Assembly (NCBI GenBank): GCA_049999765.1
Contig: JBNGIQ010005308.1
Coordinates: 1 to 41,526, forward strand
From: Phaeoceros laevis
Lineage: Eukaryota > Anthocerotophyta > Anthocerotopsida > Notothyladales
DNA length: 41,526 nt
Direction: 5' to 3'
How positions within the stretch are numbered: position 1 is the stretch's first letter; every line of letters starts with the position of its first letter. Below the pieces are notes generated by a model. That model was not told where the DNA came from, searched no databases, and was given only the letters and a program-made list of their open reading frames with translations. Shown here piece by piece: positions 32,101 to 41,526 of this stretch. Both the position numbers and the translations under genes were made by a program.

Positions 32101-33489
32101 ATCGGAGAAAATGCAGATGTCAATGCCCTGGGTAAGCAACTAACTGTAGTGGCAATGAGTGCATCGGCTTTCAGTTAAGCATGTACGCTTATGATCTATC
32201 GCCTCATCCTTGGTGCAGATAGAAATGGCATCTCCCCACTGCTGGAGGCCTTGAAAGGTAGGCATGACCACACTGCGGAGGCATTATATACCAAGGGAGC
32301 CCGGCTATTGCTTCACGACGCAGGCCCTTTTCTCTGCAGTACTGCAATGAGTGGGGACATCGAACTTTTGAAGCGCCTACTGGCTTATGGAGCTGATCCC
32401 AACTCAACTGATTATGATCTGCGAACAGCTCTTCATGTAGCATCTTGTGAAGGTTTGCATTTGATCGTCAGTGTCTTACTTGGTGCTGAGGCGGATGTTA
32501 ATGCAAAGGACAGGTTAGTGCTCCTCCCCGACTGCAACCTTTCATGGCTGCAACTGTTGGAACTTACGGTGTGCGCCCTGGCGTTGAAGTCCTCCTCAAC
32601 AAACTTGTATTGTTGCAGATGGGGGAACACGCCTTTGGATGATGCAAGAAGGGCGGGCACTGACACGGTTGTGACTTTGCTGGAAATGGCTCAGAGCAGT
32701 CAGCAAGGTGCTTCACATGCTGCTGGTCAGTCGTCACCAAAACATTCAGCAGTCACCACTTCAGGTATTGTTCGAGTCTGCTGGCCATTTATCACATTTT
32801 GTCCATCTACACCAGATCAGTATCTACTGTAGCCAGGTACATCTTCGGCTAGCACCCACCATTGACATCATGGGCAAACAGATACTGTAGCTGCAGCGAC
32901 TGCAAGGAAAAAGGAGTTTGCAGCCTTGCTGGGCCGCGTGAGGAGTAATAAAGACTTCAGCCCGGTTGGTGAGAGATCAGTGCAACGTCAGGAACACATG
33001 CAAGTAGTTGGGTCAAGATCGGAACATGGGCAGACCCAGGATGAAGAGCGGAGACCTAGTGTTAAACACAATTTGGTTCAAGAGCCGCAGGCTGATGAAA
33101 ACCATCGCAAGGGCAACAAGTTGGAAATACTAGAGTATGGATCTGGAAGTGAATCGTCTCTCAGGTACTCAAGCCCCCGCAACAGGAATGCTTCCGAGGA
33201 TGTCATGGCGTACAAAAGATCTATGCCCGAATCCTATCTCTCTCGAAGGCGAGTCACTATATTCCCTTACCATCCCTGGGCTGCATTGGAGACGAGGACA
33301 GCAGGTGTGGTAGTATGGACGCCAAGAACGATTGAAGAACTGCTGGAGATGGCTGTAGAGCATTTCGGTGGGAGTCGGTCCTTCATCTTGAATTCGGATG
33401 GGGGGGAAATACTGTGTGTTGACCTCCTAGCCGAAGGGGACAACCTTTTCATTGTCGATACTCTCCAACCATCTCAGTATAAAGAATGA
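29149..33489 (+). CDS. SKOR/GORK-type outward-rectifying Shaker K+ channel (943 aa, 13 exons)
   Basis: Exons: 29149-29342, 29475-29699, 29893-29956, 30097-30436, 30659-30954, 31098-31178, 31267-31365, 31450-31668, 31777-31965, 32056-32131, 32219-32513, 32619-32764 and 32882-33489. They join in phase (2832 nt). Domains in order: acidic N-terminus; S1-S4 (about residues 66-200), with the charged S4 IRLYRVRK; pore with T-M-S-T-V-G-Y-G-D across the exon 4/5 junction (filter about 275-278). S6 is DMILGAYLIGNMTALIVKG. Then come C-linker, cyclic-nucleotide-binding-like domain (about 373-506), ankyrin repeats (about 510-720) and a C-terminal KHA domain from RVTIFPYHPW (about 864). The S6 'DMILGAYL' version, the VPLFKGC linker and SQIVSRVREEYFLPGEVI match the SKOR/GORK branch rather than inward AKT/KAT channels. 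Expected role: voltage-gated K+ release across the plasma membrane. No ATG further upstream in frame was needed. Confidence 0.95.
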
Positions 33490-34553
33490 ATAGAGAGCTG
33501 GTACAAACCTTAGATGCTGGTTAACGCCAGGTTCACGCGTTAAAGGGACTTACTAAAGCGTTTTTAACTGATGTAACGCGTGTTTAATGTTCCCGGGTGG
33601 TTTTACCGTGTCAAATAAAATATCGTTTCTCAAAGACGTTTGCATGCTGAAGAGTTCGCACCTGGACCTGTAGAACCGCACTGCCCCCGCCCACCACACC
33701 GGCCAACTTTCTTGCCCAACACCAGATGCCTCTAAGGTTTTATTTTAATGTTTGTACCTTGTAAGCATCTTAGCTGCTTCTACCCCCTGGTTAAAAAACC
33801 TGCCGGAAAATCTTAACGCGTTCTACACGTTATTTACTTACGCGTTAATCACCTGGCTGCTGCTCCAACTAAGGATAAGAAAACGAACAATAGATTACTT
33901 TTCAAGTTTTCACAAAACCAGACCATAGAACGCCGCCCGAACAATCTCATCATGACAATCTTGGTCCGAAATCCCAAGCAATACTGACGTGGCCATGTCA
34001 GACTACGGGCAACCTGTCAACTGGGAGCACACAAATCTTAAATCCAATACAGGATTGTGACGGGTCTTCATGATCCTTACCGCGCATCCTTACGTTTGCG
34101 AGGCTTCTTGGCCCAGGCGGCCAGGCCTGCCCATTTTCATATCTTTGATAAACGCGTAAAGGCATAATTGCGGCGAGCATCTGAGCTGCACAGCACCTCA
34201 ATTATTCCTGGCGCGTATGCAAGACACTTGCAAGGACGCTGAGGTAATACGTTTTCAGCGGGAGTGGTTAAACACCGATGTGATACATGTAGACGTAAGA
34301 CCTGTCACTTCATCTTCAAGATCGACCCGGTGTCCAAGTTCGAACGTAATTGCGAATGGTTCAAATGATTCCGTTTCTTCCCTCCCATCTCCATCGAGTC
34401 AGTCGTAATGGACAACCGTACGTACCTGGTAGCAGCTGCAGCGTAATCCATGAAGTGCCAGCTCTACAGAGAGCTGCGTGAAGGAACTAAGTCTTGTAAA
34501 CGCCAAACTTCAAGATCAGAGCAATCTGCCGGCGCCGTTCGGCCACAGTATCG
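33490..34553. promoter_or_regulatory. Intergenic region with five ACGCGT motifs, upstream of the C2H2-PARP gene
   Basis: No coding region seen between the channel stop and the zinc-finger frame. The hexamer ACGCGT occurs at 33535, 33576, 33816, 33840 and 34152, several times within the longer word AACGCGTTAA or its complement. ACGCGT contains the plant CGCG box bound by CAMTA calmodulin-regulated factors; whether it acts here is inference. The region also holds the channel's 3' UTR. Confidence 0.5.
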
Positions 34554-35747
34554 ATGGCACAAGCACATTCTGTTCGGCAAAGGCAGCTTCAAGTTGTATG
34601 TCGGCAGCCTGGATGCCAAAAATTGTTCCAGGGCAAGAAGGAAATGGAGCAGCACTGGGTAGCCAAGCACTCCACGAGCAGTGCCACTCCACAGGCGTTT
34701 GCCATTGCAGGCTCAAGAAAAAAGGTTGCCTGCAACGACTGTGGCAAGCGGTTTGAAGATCTTGGGCAACTTCAGCAGCATGCTGCAGCCAGTCCCACTC
34801 ACATGCAGGTGGGGCGTGCAGCTCACTCCCGCTGCTGTGAGAAGTGCCCCCGGGAGAATTTTTCTACAGTGGAAGCTTTGGAGCACCATCGAGCGGCATG
34901 TCACGCCGGTATCGAAAATTTTGGTCGTTTTTCTGCATTTGATAGCTTCTTCGATGATGAAATGCCATCTTCTGGAGTCACATAAAGTCTGGGACACCAA
35001 GTTCAACCTGTTTGAGCTAAGGATCAGAAGAGGGACGATGTGCTGGTATTTAATGCTCACTTGTCTTCTTCATTTCTGCCAGTCGAGGAGCTTCCCGTCA
35101 GCAGTCCTGAAAGGCAGTTAGTAGAAGCCTACTTCAAACGGAAATGGCTTAACCGGAGTCTCGGTAAGCCTACCATCCTGAGTGTCCTCCGGATCTACAA
35201 CGAGGCACGCCGGGTGAATGACTTTGAGGGGTACAGAAGAGTCCTCAAAGTGAAGGCCAACGAGTTTTTTGGTGGTGGTGGTGAACGAGACGAGACGACC
35301 ATCACCGACGGGAATGAGGTGAGGAGGTTTCATGGCACAACCGTGCTTTGCAACCTGGGGGTCAACAACTCCAAGCTCTGCAACGAAGGCCTTTGCAGTC
35401 TATGCGGTATAATCAGAAACGGTTTCAGGTTGAAGAAAGTGAGGGCTCAGGCTTTCCAAAGATTTGGGCCAGGCATTTACTGCACGGCCACCAGCAGCAA
35501 GGCCCATGGTTACGTAAGAGCTGAGACCGGTTTAGGGCTCGGCAGGAACGCAATGTTTGTGTGCAAAGTTCTGGCTGGGAGAGTATACAAGACAAAGGAG
35601 AATATGTCGAGTTTGCTCAGGCCGCCGTTGGGGTTCGACTCTGTTGCTGGTGAGCCAGGTGTTCACCTAAATTACGATGAGCTCGTGCTGTATGACGATA
35701 AGGCAATTTTGCCTCGAAACATCGTCATCTACGAGTGCTCTTGTTAG
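34554..35747 (+). CDS. C2H2 zinc-finger protein with PARP-like catalytic domain
   Basis: The frame from ATG 34554 has three C2H2-type fingers: VVCRQPGCQKLFQGKK..HWVAKH, VACNDCGKRFEDLGQLQQH, and RCCEKCP..FSTVEALEHH. It then reads FSAFDSFFDDEMPSSG before a TAA at 34983. The same frame reopens after a second stop, from about 35020, as DQKRDDVLVFNAHLSSSFLP and runs to the TAG at 35745. A short GT-AG intron (about 34976-35019) would remove both stops and keep phase. The second part has the ADP-ribosyltransferase layout: RRFHGTTVLCNLG (His), GIYCTATSSKAHGY (Tyr) and LNYDELVLYDDKAILPRNIV (candidate Glu). An H-Y-E triad is therefore present and activity is plausible. Sequence before 34554 (34450-34553) is open in other frames, so a further 5' exon may exist. 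If two separate genes are involved, the PARP part has no ATG of its own near 35020. Confidence 0.75.
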
Positions 35748-36090
35748 GCAAAACTGTGATCGCATAATTTCCTGCTTGAGTGGTAAGGCCAGAACCTTAG
35801 TATACTAGTATGTGAAGGAGCTGCTTTGAGGCCGGTGTCACCAAATTGACACCAATGGCCTCCGTTTCAATTTACCTTGAGGCACACTGCCCATATGCCA
35901 CTTGTTTAATAGTGTGACCGTAGGACTACTTCAGGTACTACTGGTTTTGGACATTGAGCTCAGGTCACAGTTGTAGTGAATGCAAGCCCTTCTCCTTTAG
36001 TAACGGGACTGGCACTGGACAGTAAATCTAGACGTTCGTGTATGGGCCAAATTTATTTCTATGAAGGTTCCTTCAACTTTACGAAGTGCA
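35748..36090. other. Convergent 3' ends of PARP-like gene (+) and lipoamide dehydrogenase (-)
   Basis: About 340 bases hold both 3' UTRs. Nothing else recognised. Confidence 0.6.
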
Positions 36091-37753
<1,663 letters not shown>

Positions 37754-37810
37754 TCAGATTTACGGGGCGCATGCTCCAGCACAGGAACCGGAATCGGTGT
37801 GGAAGGGAAG

Positions 37811-37820
37811 GTTATTTATA
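37811..37820 (-). promoter_or_regulatory. Probable TATA box of lipoamide dehydrogenase gene
   Basis: On the minus strand 37820-37811 reads TATAAATAAC, 90-100 bases upstream of the ATG at 37720, a typical plant core-promoter spacing. Confidence 0.55.
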
Positions 37821-38142
37821 GTAATAGTTAATTTCTGCTGGTGGGGTAATAAATAGTGAAGTTGCACTGTTGCACAAGTTGCGAGCATTTCTGCCACGCT
37901 GGACAGGATGCCCGTATGTTCGCTGCCGAAACTTCCACTGAATCCGCTTTTTTCGGCACTGGGCACGGGTCATACTACGCAAACGAGCCCACTCCAGGTG
38001 TGAAGCTGTCCCTGAATTTTCTAAGCCCTGCACTGATCGACTGCTTGTGTGAACCCAGACCCAGGACAGGTACTCCACCAGACTCGTGATTGTCTCCCAT
38101 TGCGGGAGAATGCTGATCAAGGTTTCCTCTGCGTGGGTACAT

Positions 38143-38273
38143 TGGAGACAGGACGGATCATCCGCAGCGCAGCACCTGCGCGGGACAGGGCTCATCGCTC
38201 ACCCCATGACTGATGGCTGCAAGCTCGTTGCTGCCAGCAAGTGCCGCGCTGCGGATGATCCATCCTGTCTCCA
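38143..38273. repeat. 33-bp near-perfect inverted repeat with 65-base spacer
   Basis: The arms 38143-38175 (beginning TGGAGACAGGACGGATCATC) and 38241-38273 match as reverse complements at 31 of 33 positions. An RNA copy could form a long stem with a 65-base loop. It lies between the lipoamide dehydrogenase promoter and the PPR pseudogene. Confidence 0.85.
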
Positions 38274-38639
38274 GTTGTGGGGATTCCCACCAGCGGAGAT
38301 TGGCTTATCAGCAACACTCGGAATGTCGTGAGGGGCAGCAGCAACAGCATTCCAGCTATCCATTGGCCGGTTTGGGACAGACTGACCTGGGTGATTTATT
38401 GTGCAGCGTAAGCAGTATCAGTGCACAGGAGCTGTTGTGGCGCCATTTTTTTTGGATCCTGCACGGTGGTGGGATCATATCAAACAGAAGAGGAGCTCCC
38501 CGTCTCGGGATTTAGGCACAAGAAGTCGAAGGAGGTTCTCTGGCTGAACAACTTCCGGAATCCTGCTTGGGTGGATAAGCAGCTGGCTGCCTGGACGCGC
38601 AGCTGGGGTCTCCTGTTTTAAAATCTACCTCGCGGAATA

Positions 38640-40420
38640 GCTCTGGCCCTCACCAGGTTCCAGGGTAAGAAATTGATGCACCTGCTGAAGCTGTGAGCAA
38701 CTCTGTGTGAGAAGGGGCAGCTTAGTGAAGCGGTTGATGCTCTGGGTATTTTGGTGCAGAAAGAAGCGCGGATTTCCACGTCTCTCTTCTACTGTGTCCT
38801 AAGTGCTGTGTGGGTCAGAAGAATATATATGGTTCTGGGACAACGTGTTTATGAACTGATTGTCAAGGTTGGATATGTGTCGAACACATTCTTAGCCAAT
38901 CACGTCGATGCGGAAGTTGTGCTAGCTGACACTGTCACATTTGCTTGCTCGTTGAAGGCGCATGCAAGGGGCTTTACGACTGGGAAAGCAGATCCATTGA
39001 GAGATTGTACAAAGAAGACTGGGATATGACACCGTGTTAAGCACCTGCCTGGTTAAAATGCGGGAGGTTAGAGGATGCATGGAAGGTTTTTGAAAGTTTG
39101 CCCGTGAAGGGTGTCGTAACTTGGAATGGCATGATTGCTGGATAGGCGAGCACGGGCTTGGTCAAGACGCTCTTGCTTTTATGCATTGATGGAACAGAAA
39201 TCTGTGATTGTAGCTGACGCTGTTGCATTTGCCTGCGTCCTGATAGCATGTGCAACTGTTGGTGCTATAAAACAGGGAGAGCATTTTCATTCACAGATTA
39301 CAGAAGAGGATTGGAGGCCAACACATTTGTGGGTACCTCTTTGGTTGACAGGTTAGAAGACGCACAGAAGGGTTTTTGACAGTTTATTCACAAGGACCGT
39401 CGTGACCTGGAACGCCATGTTAGCTGGATATGCTAAAGACAGGCGTGGTCAAGAAGCTCTTGCACTCTACGAAAGAATGGAGCAGGAAGGCACGCATGCG
39501 GAAGGGTTGGCCCTATAGAACAAGGAAGGCAGTTCTATTCACAGATAGTACAGTGAGGGCTGGACTCCAACTTAGTGGGGGGCACTGGCCTGGTTCACTT
39601 GTATGTGAAATGTGGCAGGTTAGAAGAGGCGCACATGGTTTTTTGAGGGCTTGTCCACAAAGGATGTCGTAACATGGACGGCAATGATTGCACGATATGC
39701 TGAGCAGGGACTTGATCAGGAGGCTCTTGCTCTGTATGGCAGAATGGAACAGGAATGTCTGATTTTAGCTAATTCTTATACATTTGTTTGTCTGTTGAAG
39801 GCATTTGCATCTGTTGGGGCTTGTTGGCTTTGGTTATGAAGTACCTCCGCTTTACACGAGGTTGGAGCAGGAAGATGCGATGCTAGTCGACTCTGTTACA
39901 TATGCTTGCCTCCTGAAGGCATGTTCAAGAGCCTCTGCTCTGCAACAGGGCAAGCAACTCCGTGCAGATTTTGTGGCGAGGGTTGGAAGTTGACACCGTG
40001 TGTGGAGTTCCGCCTTCGAAACTCTTTTGAGTGCAACTCCTTGGCGGATCCGGACAGGTGGGCGGACAGGTAGGCGAAGTGTGGAATGTTGGAAGACGCA
40101 TGCAGCAGGTTTGTGTTTGACTGCTTGGCCACAAATAATGTGGTGACATGGAATGCCATATGCATGTAGCTCAAGGGAGGGGTATGCTGAGGGCGCTTTG
40201 GTCAAGAGACTCTTGCTGTTGTATGGAAGAATGGACGATGCATATGAATGCTTCTGGCTAATGGTGTTGTGTACAGGTCTATGTGTTTGCCTGATGGCGT
40301 TACGTACACCCTATCCATTTGCTTCCTGAAGCTGAAGGCTTGCAGACAGCAGCATTCACAGATTATGGAGAACCGTGCTTGCACTTCCTCACCACTAGAA
40401 GAGCCGCAGGAGATTTTTAG
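38640..40420 (+). pseudogene. Decayed PLS-type pentatricopeptide repeat (PPR) gene
   Basis: Successive PPR motifs can be read on the plus strand but only by changing frame and passing stops. Examples are GQLSEAVDALGILVQKEA (about 38712), FYCVLSAV, and [20 protein letters not shown] followed by TWNGMIAG and a stop (about 39058-39142). CGRLEEAHMVFEGLSTKDVV with TWTAMIARYAEQGLDQEALA follows at about 39610-39740, then DSVTYACLLKACSRASALQQ with GKQL at about 39888. The order of 35-residue P, L and S motifs is that of organelle-targeted PLS PPR proteins used in RNA editing. At least five frame breaks or stops exist, so the copy is not functional as it stands. The E/DYW end is not seen. Other genes of this large family must exist elsewhere in the genome. 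Confidence 0.85.
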
Positions 40421-41526
40421 GAAAGACTTTTTTCTCAAGTCAGTTGCCCAACACTGGTTTTGGATCGATTCAATACATCTGCATCTGGGAAGCGTGCAAT
40501 ATATATATGGCAGAGGATCAAATGCTGGAGAGAGAAGCTGAAGATGAGCAGTTCTTCCATACTATTAGGCACGCAAGTTAGCTTCCAGTCAGAAGTAGCA
40601 TTCAGTGTAGATCTTATACCTGACAAATACCTGCAACCAGACCATGTCGGTGTCGCACATAAGTAGTTCAAGGCCGAACTTCAGAGAAAAACTTGTTCAC
40701 CAAAATGACGTCTTTCTCTTTGCCCATTGCTTGAAATGTCGGACAACCCCAGTCCACATCCACAATATTCATGTTACTCTCCATGTTGAAAACAGGGAGA
40801 TCTTTCTTGAAAAGAGCGTCCAGTATCTTGTCGTCCATGGCACATTCATTCCCAACACAAATTAATGCATCCCTCCCTGGAAAGAGCCTAAGGCAGTCCT
40901 AGTAGCGTTGCACAGCTTTCGCCCTCGACTTTCTCCTCTAACGTTCTCAACAAAACCCATTCAAGCTCCTCCCTCCCACCAGGTTTGTCAAGCCATTGTT
41001 CTGGATAAACCCGAAATTTTAAACAAGATCCAAGATTGCTAACTACAGGGACTCTATTTCTTAGGTTGTTATGCTGTTAGGGCTACTCATGCCTGCCTGC
41101 CTTTAGCTACTGATGACAACAAAGTGCAATATGTAAAGGGCTGACAATCTGTACAGGTCTGCAAGCTTAAGGATGTTGAACACGTTAAAATCTGATTTAA
41201 TCAAGTGCTTCACCCAGTCGAGGACGAAGTCTGAAGGCACGGTTGGAAAAGTCACAAGGTATCCTTCTTTGCACAGAAAGGAACCTCGACGCTATGTGGT
41301 GAAGCATAGATTTTATCGCGGCCCTGTGTGAAGTGCACGAGTGCTGGACATGTGATGTTTGGGGAGGGGCTCAAGGAAGCTGCTCCTGATTCCGGGTAAC
41401 TTTGTTTCAGCTGAAAGTATACCGCAGTATTAGGGTGAGTATTAGGGCTAGCACAAATGCAAAGGCAAGTGGCTCTGTGCATCCTCTTATTACAAGTGTA
41501 TTGTAGTTTGCCGCCAGAAGCGTAAG
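40421..41526. other. Terminal intergenic stretch
   Basis: Beyond the PPR remnant I see no reading frame with motifs. Short frames on both strands do not show domain content. Confidence 0.5.

Overview
The window looks like nuclear DNA of a land plant (embryophyte), most likely a seed-free lineage with compact genes. Evidence: a GRAS transcription factor, an SKOR/GORK-type potassium channel, a SAWADEE-like chromatin-reader fragment, a DUF716/TMEM45 protein, a decayed PLS-type pentatricopeptide (PPR) gene and a plant-type U2AF35. Genes have GT-AG introns mostly of 60-220 bases and are separated by about 0.3-2 kb. I do not name a genus. One 100-N assembly gap lies at 2358-2457.

Layout. 1-2600: tandem repeats, a small hydrophobic ORF on the minus strand, then the gap. 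2616-5462 (-): intronless GRAS gene. 6470-9015 (+): multi-exon coiled-coil protein with RWD-like C-terminal regions (possibly KNL1-like). 9314-10569 (+): a seven-exon, probably plastid 2Fe-2S ferredoxin-like protein whose splicing I could resolve completely (190 aa). 10786-11750: short tandem repeats, a frameshifted SAWADEE-like fragment and a degenerate tandem duplication of its tail. 12873-12914: a perfect 42-bp palindrome. 14099-15256 (+): an intronless NSE4 (SMC5/6 subunit) reading frame with no clear ATG and a shortened C-terminus. 16554-19878 (+): a many-exon multipass membrane protein of unknown function. 20917-22546 (-): U2AF35 in six exons. 23953-24300: a foldback/MITE-like element with perfect 36-bp inverted ends. 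24967-25935 (+): DUF716/TMEM45 protein. 27390-27720: GC-rich repeats. 28106-29030 (+): probable type I membrane protein, unidentified. 29149-33489 (+): SKOR/GORK-like K+ channel, 13 exons, 943 aa. 34554-35747 (+): C2H2 zinc fingers followed by a PARP-like catalytic domain. 36091-37720 (-): mitochondrial dihydrolipoamide dehydrogenase, two exons. 38640-40420 (+): PPR pseudogene.

These genes are not an operon or obvious cluster; they are unrelated housekeeping, ion transport, signalling and chromatin genes, as expected for a eukaryotic chromosome. The less ordinary items are the C2H2-PARP combination, the possible NSE4 retrocopy, the duplicated SAWADEE tail, the unidentified membrane protein gene, and several palindromic or inverted-repeat structures. 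All gene models were read by eye from reading frames and splice signals. Exon joins marked as resolved were checked for phase; the others are approximate.
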